Source: an uncultured Roseburia sp.
GTDB taxonomy: Bacteria; Bacillota; Clostridia; Lachnospirales; Lachnospiraceae
NCBI GenBank assembly: GCA_947384095.1
Contig: CANDFU010000081.1
Coordinates: forward strand, 1-7,456
Reading direction: 5' to 3'
DNA: 7,456 bases
Of this stretch, positions 1 to 6,159 are shown one piece after another. The notes below the pieces were generated by a model, which made no database searches, was not told the origin of the DNA, and saw nothing but the letters and a program-made list of their open reading frames with translations. Each line of letters begins with the position of its first letter. Position 1 is the first letter of the stretch. Position numbers and translations under genes: made by a program.

Positions 1-53
1 TCTTCCAGCGATGTCAGCTCGAGATAGAGACTCTGCATATACTCTTTGTTCAA
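1..53 (-). CDS. Partial CDS, N-terminus only, unknown function
   Basis: This is the third gene of the minus-strand kinase operon and is cut by the left edge, leaving about 17 codons. I place the start at a TTG (51-53) because a GGGAG ribosome-binding site lies at 63-67 with a 9-nt spacing. The visible residues begin (M)NKEYMQSLYLELTSLE, which reads like an amphipathic helix. An in-frame ATG at 36-38 is a second possible start. An alternative ATG at 67-69 opens another frame that is also free of stops to the edge, but it has no ribosome-binding site. The product cannot be recognised from so few residues. Its position after two P-loop domain genes suggests shared function, but that is inference only. 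Confidence 0.35.
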   Translation of the reverse strand, partial: MNKEYMQSLYLELTSLE

Positions 54-127
54 TTCTGTTATCTCCCATCGTTTTCTTGTTACCAAAAGGAATCCGCAGG
101 TTACGTTTGTGATATACTATAGATCGT

Positions 128-151
128 CTGTCTGCTATCCCCGGCAGACAG
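128..151 (-). other. Inverted repeat at the stop codon of the P-loop gene
   Basis: A perfect 8-bp inverted repeat (128-135 with 144-151) surrounds an 8-base loop and includes the TAG stop (135-137) of the upstream minus-strand gene. In the transcript it would form a GC-balanced hairpin between that gene and the next TTG start. No U-run follows it, so it is not a convincing intrinsic terminator. An RNA-processing or translational-coupling role is possible but not shown. Confidence 0.35.
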
Positions 152-764
152 TAAGAAGCTCGTCAAAAAACAGGAAGAGCTCTTTTTTGATGCGAAACGG
201 ATTATTGATGAAAGGGACGCTCTGCATGGAAATATGATGTTCTTTGGAAAAACCGGAAATATCTCCCTGATTCCCCGTTTGCACAAGATAGCAAAATCCT
301 TCCCCAAGGTTTACTGTGTGATTGAAATGTAGAAAGAATTTCCGATAATATTGAAGTTTCCATGGTGCGAGACTCCCTAAGACAAATTTGCAGTCGCAGC
401 GGAGGAATTCGGAACAGTCTGCTTCGTTAAGGCATCCCATGTCCAGAATCAGGTAGTCGTATCCGCTGTTAAGCAGCGAGGGAATCTCACGGCCGTTTAC
501 ACAGGAATAGTAATCGGTTCCGTGAAGCGTGAAACATGGCCGCATGGTATCAGAACCGTCGGGGGATGGCAGACTGTTGCCGCCGTTCAGCTGTGAAATC
601 TCGTTTCGCGGGTGGAGCTCCAGATAGGCAGTTCTTTTCCGGAGCCTGGATGTGCAGTAACTGCACAGGGCAAGGGTGAAATGTGTGACACCCATGCCGG
701 GTCCGCAGCCGATAATGCCAACGGTAGTGTGAAGTTTTATCCCTTTTCTGTCAAGACCAAGTAT
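135..764 (-). CDS. Stand-alone degenerate P-loop (MinD/CpaE-like) protein with a non-canonical start
   Basis: A protein of about 209 residues if read from ATA at 762-764. The first ATG in frame (693-695) would give 186 residues but would cut through the nucleotide-binding loop. The frame upstream of that ATG encodes TVGIIGCGPGMGVTHFTLAL, a beta-strand, glycine loop and helix as in ParA/MinD/CpaE ATPases. Both signature lysines of the deviant Walker A are absent, leaving CGPGMGVTH. A later YDYLILDMG resembles a Walker B or switch strand, and SVPFINNPFRI near the C-terminus matches the end of the P-loop domain in the preceding kinase, so the two are paralogues. No signal peptide or membrane segment is seen, so it is probably cytoplasmic. 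The ATA lies 9 nt after AAGGAGG (774-780), inside the end of the kinase gene. No ATG, GTG or TTG exists between the in-frame TAA (771-773) and the ATG at 695. A CpaE/TadZ-like role is inferred. Confidence 0.72.
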   Translation of the reverse strand: MLGLDRKGIKLHTTVGIIGCGPGMGVTHFTLALCSYCTSRLRKRTAYLELHPRNEISQLNGGNSLPSPDGSDTMRPCFTLHGTDYYSCVNGREIPSLLNSGYDYLILDMGCLNEADCSEFLRCDCKFVLGSLAPWKLQYYRKFFLHFNHTVNLGEGFCYLVQTGNQGDISGFSKEHHISMQSVPFINNPFRIKKELFLFFDELLTVCRG

Positions 765-2125
765 TTTCTCTTACCTCCTTTCTTTTCCAGAATGGCAGAA
801 ATCAGCCGTTCCTTTTCCGCGTAAACGCGGTAAGGATCAGGATCGGATGGAAAACAACAGACCCTTTTTCCGAGAAGTTTTGCGAGTGTCTTTGCTGCTT
901 TTGTGTTGTGGTGATTACAGATGCAGACAGTCTGGTCTTGCGCAGGAAAACGTTTCCAGAGGGAAACGGCTGACGTTACATCCCAGTCGCTGCCGCTTAG
1001 AACAAAAAAGATCAGATCAAAAGACGCGAGAGTATCCGGATCGACAGGAGCTGTTCCGAAATCTTTTACAAGACAGGAATCTGCCGGAAGCGGAAACTCG
1101 ATACCCGGACCATAGTTCGGAATACCTCGGAAATATTCATAGTAAAAGATACCTTCCCGCTCCTTTATGTGGTGATTTGTCCGGCACATCGCTTCGAATG
1201 TATCTGCCGGATCTGTTGGCATGTAAAAGGAGACAATCCCTTTTTTGTTTAAAGTGCTCACAAGGGATATGGAAAAATGGGTGGCACCTGCACCGGGCCT
1301 GCTTCCGATGACAGCTATATTTCTGATGAGATGCGAAGAAGATCTGCAAGCGTGCTGCCGTACACTTTTTAATGCTTCTTTTAAGTCCGCGGCCGATAAA
1401 TAGCGCTCCGATGGAGAAGCCGCCGTGGCGCGGGCGATAATGCGTGAGAGTTCGGAAAGACCGGCAGGCGCAGCTGCGGCTGCCAGAAAAGCAAGTACTT
1501 TTCCAAGGCTGTAAATATCGGAGGAAGGCGTGATCGGAAGTCCGTCGAGGGCCTCCGGCGCTGCATACCTTTCTGTCCCATACAGCTGGAAATGACTGCC
1601 GGAACTGGTAAAAAATGAAGCAATTCCAAAATCGATTAATTTTAACTGATTTCCGCATAATATAATGTGTTCCGGTTTTAAATCCTGGTACAGGATCGGA
1701 CACGGAGACAGGTGATGCAGATAATCCAGTATTTCGCATAATTGAATGCCAAAATTAATGATCAGTTCCTGTGAGATATTTTCCTGATGGAGCACAAATG
1801 TGTCCAGTGATTCGCCCTGGATATATTCCTCTGTCATGTAAATATAATCGTCGTCTTCGTCGATATCATATATGAGAGGGATCCCGGGATGATTGAGATT
1901 CTTCAGAAGTGTGGCTTCCCGCAGAGAGCCGTCTTCTTTCGAGAAGGAAGGTATATCTGCCGCAGTTTTGGGGATAGATTTGACTGCGCGGTGAACCTTC
2001 AGCTTTAGATGTTCGGCAAGGTATACGGTGCTGTTGCTTCCGATGCCCAGAACCGAGATAACCCGGTATTTGCCGAACAGAATCAATTCTTCTATTGCGT
2101 AATCCGCTCCTTTCTTGCATAACAT
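737..2125 (-). CDS. Ser/Thr protein kinase fused to a degenerate MinD/CpaE-like P-loop domain
   Basis: A 462-residue protein if begun at ATG 2125. Residues about 18-258 form a Hanks-type kinase: glycine loop GIGSNSTVY (27-35), beta-3 lysine K49 in RAVKS, helix-C glutamate E70, catalytic loop YQDLKPEH (146-153, D148), DFG (165-167), AAPE (188-191) and SDIYSLG. The usual Mg-binding Asn after DLKP is replaced by His153. Residues about 266-445 form a second domain: strand plus loop NIAVIGSRPGAGATHF, with both deviant Walker A lysines missing, then VKDFG (353-357) and SDPDPYRV (427-434). No membrane segment or PASTA repeats are seen, so a cytoplasmic soluble kinase is expected. It leads a minus-strand operon and overlaps the next gene, a paralogue of its C-terminal domain. 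Kinase identity is firm; the role is not. The start is uncertain: ATG 2125 lacks a ribosome-binding site, whereas AAAGGAG (2107-2113) lies 11 nt before an ATA at 2093-2095, which would give MEELILFGKYR. Confidence 0.88.
   Translation of the reverse strand: MLCKKGADYAIEELILFGKYRVISVLGIGSNSTVYLAEHLKLKVHRAVKSIPKTAADIPSFSKEDGSLREATLLKNLNHPGIPLIYDIDEDDDYIYMTEEYIQGESLDTFVLHQENISQELIINFGIQLCEILDYLHHLSPCPILYQDLKPEHIILCGNQLKLIDFGIASFFTSSGSHFQLYGTERYAAPEALDGLPITPSSDIYSLGKVLAFLAAAAAPAGLSELSRIIARATAASPSERYLSAADLKEALKSVRQHACRSSSHLIRNIAVIGSRPGAGATHFSISLVSTLNKKGIVSFYMPTDPADTFEAMCRTNHHIKEREGIFYYEYFRGIPNYGPGIEFPLPADSCLVKDFGTAPVDPDTLASFDLIFFVLSGSDWDVTSAVSLWKRFPAQDQTVCICNHHNTKAAKTLAKLLGKRVCCFPSDPDPYRVYAEKERLISAILEKKGGKRKYLVLTEKG
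774..780 (-). promoter_or_regulatory. Ribosome-binding site pointing to an ATA codon
   Basis: AAGGAGG on the minus strand lies inside the last codons of the kinase gene. It ends 9 nt before ATA (762-764) in the frame of the P-loop gene. A TTG at 758-760 follows closely but is in the kinase frame and stops at 737-739. The spacing supports initiation at or very near the ATA, or an SD-stimulated frameshift from the kinase frame. Confidence 0.55.
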
Positions 2126-2154
2126 GCGTAGCAGATTCGCATCTCATGCATATG

Positions 2155-2183
2155 TTTATATCATGAAATATGTCGTTTTGCAA
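2155..2183 (-). promoter_or_regulatory. Sigma-A-type promoter for the kinase operon
   Basis: On the minus strand TTGCAA (2178-2183) is followed after 17 bp by TATAAA (2155-2160), preceded by TGA, an extended -10 element. The predicted transcript starts near 2148, about 23 nt before ATG 2125 and upstream of the AAAGGAG at 2107-2113. Confidence 0.65.
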
Positions 2184-2197
2184 TTGTTTTGAAATTA

Positions 2198-2216
2198 TTT
2201 GTGTATATTTCACAAA
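2198..2216. promoter_or_regulatory. Inverted repeat in the kinase/mecA divergent region, possible operator
   Basis: TTTGTG and CACAAA flank a 7-base TATATTT centre. The palindrome sits just upstream of the kinase -35 box and about 50 bp upstream of the mecA -35 box, a typical position for a regulator binding site. The region is AT-rich, so a chance palindrome is possible. Confidence 0.3.
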
Positions 2217-2256
2217 AATATGGCAAAATGAGAGGGGAGAAATTTCAAGATGCGAT

Positions 2257-2286
2257 GAAAAGGCATACTTTACATCGAAAAGGCAT
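2257..2286 (+). repeat. Two direct repeats flanking the mecA -35 box
   Basis: The 10-base sequence GAAAAGGCAT occurs at 2257-2266 and again at 2277-2286, a 20-bp period close to two helical turns. The copies flank the TTTACA -35 element of the mecA promoter. This arrangement suits a protein that binds one face of the DNA as a dimer, but no known regulator is recognised. Confidence 0.35.
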
Positions 2287-2297
2287 TTGTTTATAAT
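2269..2297 (+). promoter_or_regulatory. Sigma-A-type promoter for mecA
   Basis: TTTACA (2269-2274) is followed after exactly 17 bp by a perfect TATAAT (2292-2297). Transcription should start near 2304, giving a leader of roughly 38 nt before the mecA ATG. Confidence 0.75.
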
Positions 2298-2341
2298 GTA
2301 TGTACGGTTTACAAGGGTTTCCGGATGAAGGAAGTGAGGAT

Positions 2342-3112
2342 ATGAAAATAGAAAAAGTGAATGAAAATCAGATTCGCTGCACGCTGACAAGAGAAGATCT
2401 GGCCGAACGTCAGCTTAAGCTCAGTGAGCTCGCATACAGGACCGAGAAAGTAGATCTCCTGTTTCGGGATATGATGCAGCAGGCAGCTTATGAAGTTGGT
2501 TTTGAAGCAGATGATCTGCCGCTTATGATAGAGGCGATACCGATGGCGGACACGATTATTTTATTGATTACAAAAATAGAATACCCGGAAGAGCTTGACA
2601 CCCGTTTTTCTAAGTTTTCTGATCCGGATCCGGAGGATGTATATGCAGATACCACGGATAATGCTTCGACGGCATTGCAATCCGAAGGCGCCGATGATAT
2701 TCTGGGTCTGTTCCGAAAGCTCAAAGAGGAACAGGAGGGCAGAAAAGAAGGGCGGGAGCAAGGAGCGGGCCCGGCTGGCGGAGAGCAGACGGAAAATGAT
2801 TCTGTGAATGTGCTTGTGGATATCACGAAATTATTTGTCTTTCAGGATCTTGGCGAGGTGACAAAGCTTGCCCATATTCTGGACGGTTTTTATACGGGAA
2901 GCAATGACCTGTATAAAAATGTGCTTACACATAAATATTATCTGCTGGTGAGTAAGAGCAGTCAGACGCCGGAAGAGTTTAACAAGGTATGTAATATTCT
3001 TTCTGAGTATGCGGCTCAACAGTCATATACGCCTGCGGTGGGAGCATTTTTTGAGGAGCATTATCAGAGGATTTTAAAAGAAAACGCGTTGCAGACGCTG
3101 GCGGCGCTTTGA
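2342..3112 (+). CDS. mecA: MecA-family adaptor protein for ClpC
   Basis: A 256-residue protein. Adaptors of this family bring substrates to the ClpC unfoldase of the ClpCP protease. The N-terminal domain (about 1-92) starts MKIEKVNENQIRCTLTREDL and contains LFRDMMQQ and EVGFEADDLPLMIEAIPM, typical of MecA. An acidic, low-complexity linker (about 93-156) follows, with DILGLFRKLKEEQEGRKEG in it. The C-terminal domain (about 157-256) includes FVFQDLGEVTKLAHIL and YYLLVSKSSQTPEEF. I start at ATG 2342, preceded by AAGGAAGTGAGG and matching the family N-terminus. An in-frame ATG at 2300 adds 14 non-conserved residues and lies at or before the predicted transcription start. The gene is monocistronic between its own promoter and a strong terminator. 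In Bacillus the best-known target is ComK; the substrate here is unknown. Confidence 0.92.
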   Translation: MKIEKVNENQIRCTLTREDLAERQLKLSELAYRTEKVDLLFRDMMQQAAYEVGFEADDLPLMIEAIPMADTIILLITKIEYPEELDTRFSKFSDPDPEDVYADTTDNASTALQSEGADDILGLFRKLKEEQEGRKEGREQGAGPAGGEQTENDSVNVLVDITKLFVFQDLGEVTKLAHILDGFYTGSNDLYKNVLTHKYYLLVSKSSQTPEEFNKVCNILSEYAAQQSYTPAVGAFFEEHYQRILKENALQTLAAL

Positions 3113-3137
3113 ATATGAGGAAATGAGTGAACGGGTT

Positions 3138-3201
3138 CGCAAAACCCCCGCTTTTGGCCGAAATGATGTGATCAGAGCTGGCCGAAAGCGGGGGTTTTGC
3201 G
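3138..3201. terminator. Bidirectional terminator between mecA and the DUF1858 gene
   Basis: Two 22-base arms (3138-3159 and 3180-3201) are complementary except for one G-T pair, around a 20-base loop. The core CCCCCGCTTT/AAAGCGGGGG is followed by TTTT on each strand. It stands between convergent genes and can serve both. Confidence 0.9.
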
Positions 3202-3241
3202 GATAAAAGGAATTGTGGCCGGACAAGCCCGGCATTGCATA

Positions 3242-3451
3242 TTATGCGGGATTCCCTGCCAGAAAATCATTGATTTTTGTAACCAGATCATCCGGATTGA
3301 TTCCATGTACCATTGCTGCCTCTTCGATGGTTTCCATCTGGGAAGACGGGCAGCCAAGACAGTGCATGCCAATGTTTAAAAGAATGGGGGCGACGTTTTC
3401 ATCGATCTGAAGAAGTTCGCCGATCATAGTTGATTTTGTTACCTGTGCCAT
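3242..3451 (-). CDS. DUF1858 small CxxC-type disulfide-domain protein
   Basis: A 69-residue protein that is essentially one DUF1858 domain. It begins MAQVTKSTMIGELLQID, then has NIGMHCLGCPSSQMETIEEA with Cys31 and Cys34 in a CxxC arrangement, and HGINPDDLVTKINDFLAG. Proteins of this family are thought to be redox-active or metal-binding, and some domains accompany hybrid cluster proteins; no specific partner is visible here. No signal or membrane segment is seen. The ATG is preceded by AAAGGAGG with 8-nt spacing. The gene has its own promoter (3514-3542) and converges on mecA. Family assignment is firm; the biochemical role is unknown. Confidence 0.88.
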   Translation of the reverse strand: MAQVTKSTMIGELLQIDENVAPILLNIGMHCLGCPSSQMETIEEAAMVHGINPDDLVTKINDFLAGNPA

Positions 3452-3513
3452 GTTCTGATCCTCCTTTATTTCGTTGATATCCGGTCAGATTTAGTGTGCC
3501 CGGCAATGTACTA

Positions 3514-3542
3514 ATTATAATACGAATCGGACAGGATTGCAA
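3514..3542 (-). promoter_or_regulatory. Sigma-A-type promoter for the DUF1858 gene
   Basis: On the minus strand TTGCAA (3537-3542) is followed after 17 bp by a perfect TATAAT (3514-3519). Transcription would start near 3507, about 55 nt before the start codon. Confidence 0.65.
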
Positions 3543-3562
3543 ACAAAATAAGCCGATTTCTC

Positions 3563-3590
3563 TTTAGGGAAACGGAATGAAAACCGATAT
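3563..3590 (+). promoter_or_regulatory. Sigma-28 (FliA/SigD)-like promoter for flagellin
   Basis: ACCGATAT (3583-3590) matches the flagellar sigma -10 consensus GCCGATAT in seven of eight positions. CTTTA ends at 3566, 16 bp upstream, and is a partial match to the TAAA -35 element. No good sigma-A promoter lies between here and the flagellin start. Transcription would begin near 3597. A second partial -10, GCCGATTT at 3552-3559, lacks a -35 partner. Confidence 0.6.
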
Positions 3591-3642
3591 ATAACACAGA
3601 CGATGAATTGAATTTAAAGATATGAAAAGGAGATTTGGGTGT

Positions 3643-5646
3643 ATGAGAATTAATTATAACGTGTCTGCAGCGATTGCGAACAAACATCTGCATGGCATTG
3701 AGAATGATCTGAGTTCTGTCATGGAAAGGCTTTCTTCGGGATTTAAAATCAACCATGCAAAGGACAGCCCTTCCGGAATGGCGATTTCCAACAAAATGCA
3801 GGCGCAGATCGATGGGCTGAACCGTGCATCCAAAAACGGTTCGGACGGTATCTCCGTGATACATATTGCGGACGGAGCGCTGGATGAGACGACGAGCGTC
3901 CTGCAGCGTATGAGAGAGCTGGCCGTACAGGCGGGAAATGATGCGACACTGACGCAGGAAGACAGGGAGGCGATTCAACAGGAGATTGAGGCGTTAAAAG
4001 AGGAGGTTGACCGTGTTTCACGTGACACGGAGTTTAACGCAAGGCCGCTTCTGGATGGTTTTTTTGATACGAGAGTTTATACCGACCATGCCACCAGGGT
4101 TCAGATATCGGATCAGGTGGAACCGGGTGATTATAAGATTACAGTCGATGACTTTGCAACTCAGGCAAAAGACGTAGCGACAGACGGCACGATTGATTAT
4201 AGAGATGATGCTACGGAAATAGGCGTGGAAGGATACCTGATGTTCAATGGTACGGAGTCTAAGGTGAAAATAGAAGCCACGGATACTTACGCGCAGGTTT
4301 ATGAAAAGATCAGAGATTCCGCGGCAATTGCGGATATTACGGCGGAGAGGAACGATACGGACGGTACGATTGCATTTACATCAAACCGCTACGGAAGTAC
4401 AAGTACGATCAAAATTGCATTCAGCAACCGGGAACTGGGCGAGAAGATTGGTCTGACTTCTCCGGATGGCCATGCGATTATCGATGACGGCGATGATGAG
4501 ACCGAAGGGGTCGTATTCGGAACGCTGGATCTGGCTACGCAGGTGATCAGTTATCCCAAAGGCACAGATATGAGTATCGATACCGGGAAGCCTGCGGCGA
4601 CTGCAGGGCCTGTCACGATAAACGGGGTTAATTACAGCAATAATGAGAGATGGTCTGCAGACAGGGTACGATATGAACTGTATGGTGGACGAGACGACAC
4701 ACAGTTACAGGCCGATGGTGATTATGACGCGTTTCTGTTGGATGTGGCCAAGTACGGGACGCAGGCGGTGAATCCGTTTACGCCGACCGGTACGGTCACG
4801 GTCAATGGCAATCCGGTGCGGATTACCAATGATATGACAGAGCGGGATGTCGCGGTGGCCCTTCAGAATGCAGGTGTCGCGATTCATATGACAAGTCCTG
4901 TCAGTATGGAATCATTGCTGACGGGAGCGGATCAGAAATTAAGGATTTCGTTTGACAGTAAAGGGCTGGCCGACCGGTTTGATCTGGATCAGACGGAATA
5001 TCAGATTATGGAAGTTGTGGATGACAACGGTGTTTCGAGCTGGATTTATGCGAAGGACGATCCGGATTACCCGGCTGGATCCGGCAATTATCTTTACCCG
5101 TCCGGCCGTGACGCAGACGGAGGCTTTACCAGCTCTGCAACTGTTTCATATAATGGAAACAAAGTAACGATCACTGATATCGGAGGGGTTTCATTTTCGT
5201 TTCTGGTGGATCAGGGTTACGTTGGAGAGATTAATTTTGAGGTCACGGATATGGGCCGGATGACGATTCACATCGGAGCCAATACGGATCAGAATATGCA
5301 GATTCGTATTCCTGAGGTATCCTGCGAGACACTTTATATTGATGATCTGGATGTGACGAAGGTGGACGGCGCGGACCGCGCAATGGATCAGCTTGATTCC
5401 GCGCTTTCCTATGTGGGGGAAGTGCGTTCCAGGCTCGGCGCTTATGAAAACCGGCTTGAGTATGCGGTGAACAGCCTTGATACATTTGAAGAAAATATGA
5501 CGAACGCGATTTCACGGCTGAAAGATGCGGATATGGCAAAGGAAATGACGGATTATACGCATCAGAATGTGCTCAATCAGGCGGCGATTTCTGTTCTGAC
5601 ACAGGCAAATGAGCTTCCACAACAGGTGTTGCAGATTCTTCAATAA
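3643..5646 (+). CDS. Flagellin, filament subunit with large central insert
   Basis: A 667-residue flagellin, exported by the flagellar type III system and assembled into the filament. The N-terminal D0/D1 region (about 1-140) starts MRINYNVSAAIANKHL and holds LSSGFKINHAKDSPSGMAIS, LQRMRELAVQ (87-96) and FNARPLLDG. The C-terminal D1/D0 region (about 540-667) contains IHIGANTDQN, YVGEVRSRLGAYENRLE and ends in QANELPQQVLQILQ. About 390 residues between them form variable outer domains with strand-rich segments such as PVTINGVNYSNN and GTVTVNGNPVRIT, resembling flagellin hook-IN motifs. The C-terminus is flagellin-like rather than FlgL-like. I start at ATG 3643 with AAAAGGAG 10 nt upstream; an in-frame ATG at 3622 lies before that ribosome-binding site. 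A single cysteine (residue 561) is present, which is rare in flagellins. It is followed after 36 nt by fliS. Confidence 0.93.
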   Translation: MRINYNVSAAIANKHLHGIENDLSSVMERLSSGFKINHAKDSPSGMAISNKMQAQIDGLNRASKNGSDGISVIHIADGALDETTSVLQRMRELAVQAGNDATLTQEDREAIQQEIEALKEEVDRVSRDTEFNARPLLDGFFDTRVYTDHATRVQISDQVEPGDYKITVDDFATQAKDVATDGTIDYRDDATEIGVEGYLMFNGTESKVKIEATDTYAQVYEKIRDSAAIADITAERNDTDGTIAFTSNRYGSTSTIKIAFSNRELGEKIGLTSPDGHAIIDDGDDETEGVVFGTLDLATQVISYPKGTDMSIDTGKPAATAGPVTINGVNYSNNERWSADRVRYELYGGRDDTQLQADGDYDAFLLDVAKYGTQAVNPFTPTGTVTVNGNPVRITNDMTERDVAVALQNAGVAIHMTSPVSMESLLTGADQKLRISFDSKGLADRFDLDQTEYQIMEVVDDNGVSSWIYAKDDPDYPAGSGNYLYPSGRDADGGFTSSATVSYNGNKVTITDIGGVSFSFLVDQGYVGEINFEVTDMGRMTIHIGANTDQNMQIRIPEVSCETLYIDDLDVTKVDGADRAMDQLDSALSYVGEVRSRLGAYENRLEYAVNSLDTFEENMTNAISRLKDADMAKEMTDYTHQNVLNQAAISVLTQANELPQQVLQILQ

Positions 5647-5682
5647 GAACTGCTTCAGATAGTATGAAAAAGGAGGCCTGTT

Positions 5683-6159
5683 TTGAAAAAAGAGCAGATT
5701 TTGGATTTCACAAGAAGAATCAGCCAGTGCAACAGAAGCGGTCTTATTGTAGTTATGTATGATATCTATTTTGCCTATCTGAACGGGGCAAAATCTGCGT
5801 ATGAAAAAGGGACGTGGGAGGAATATAAGGAAAATCTCAGAAAGGCTCAGAGAATGATAGATGAGTTGATATCGTCGCTTAATTTTTCCTATGATCTGGC
5901 AAAAGAGCTGTACCGTATCTACGTTTTCTGCAGGGATTCCCTTGCGACAGCCTTATACCGGCGGGACATCGGTGAGCTGGTGACGGCGGAGGAACTGATG
6001 CGGAAGTTATATACTGCATTTGAGCAGGTGGCAGGGACGGACAAATCGGGGCCTCTCATGAGTAATACCCAGCAGGTGTATGCAGGGTATACTTATGGGA
6101 GGGATGACCTGGTAGAAACCTGTCAGGATTCTGACACTTCAAGAGGATTCTTTGCATAA
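5683..6159 (+). CDS. fliS: Flagellar export chaperone FliS with C-terminal tail
   Basis: A 158-residue protein. FliS binds flagellin in the cytoplasm, prevents premature polymerisation and hands it to the export apparatus. The helical FliS core (about 1-118) shows LIVVMYDIYFAYLNGAKSAY, then ENLRKAQRMIDELISSLNFSYDL in conserved order, and ELYRIYVFCRDSL. A tail from about residue 122 (MSNTQQVYAGYTYGRDD and a final SRGFFA) extends it beyond the usual 120-135 residues. I recall similar tails in Lachnospiraceae homologues. The start is TTG, supported by AAAGGAGG 7 nt upstream; no nearby ATG fits. It is co-transcribed with flagellin, its likely client. Its last 37 bases overlap the convergent yaaL gene, and its stop codon lies inside the terminator hairpin. 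Confidence 0.88.
   Translation: MKKEQILDFTRRISQCNRSGLIVVMYDIYFAYLNGAKSAYEKGTWEEYKENLRKAQRMIDELISSLNFSYDLAKELYRIYVFCRDSLATALYRRDIGELVTAEELMRKLYTAFEQVAGTDKSGPLMSNTQQVYAGYTYGRDDLVETCQDSDTSRGFFA

Noticed and set aside
847..1311. 154-residue plus-strand frame opposite the kinase gene
   Set aside because: It is Arg/Ser/Cys-rich without family-like motifs and is the antisense of a well-supported kinase gene.
1137..1739. 200-residue minus-strand frame within the kinase gene
   Set aside because: It is an alternate frame of the kinase coding sequence, rich in Arg, Ser and Cys, with no ribosome-binding site or recognisable domain.
2300..2341. Upstream ATG extending MecA by 14 residues
   Set aside because: The extra residues do not match the family N-terminus, and the ATG sits at or before the predicted transcription start.
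3622..3642. Upstream ATG extending flagellin by 7 residues
   Set aside because: The ribosome-binding site lies inside this extension, and flagellins begin at the MRINYN-type sequence.
3621..3642. Possible CsrA site (GGA motifs) in the flagellin leader
   Set aside because: The only clear GGA is part of the ribosome-binding site itself. No hairpin presenting it was found, and no csrA or fliW is in the window.
3511..3978. 155-residue minus-strand frame over the flagellin start
   Set aside because: It is antisense to the conserved flagellin N-terminus and its composition is not protein-like.
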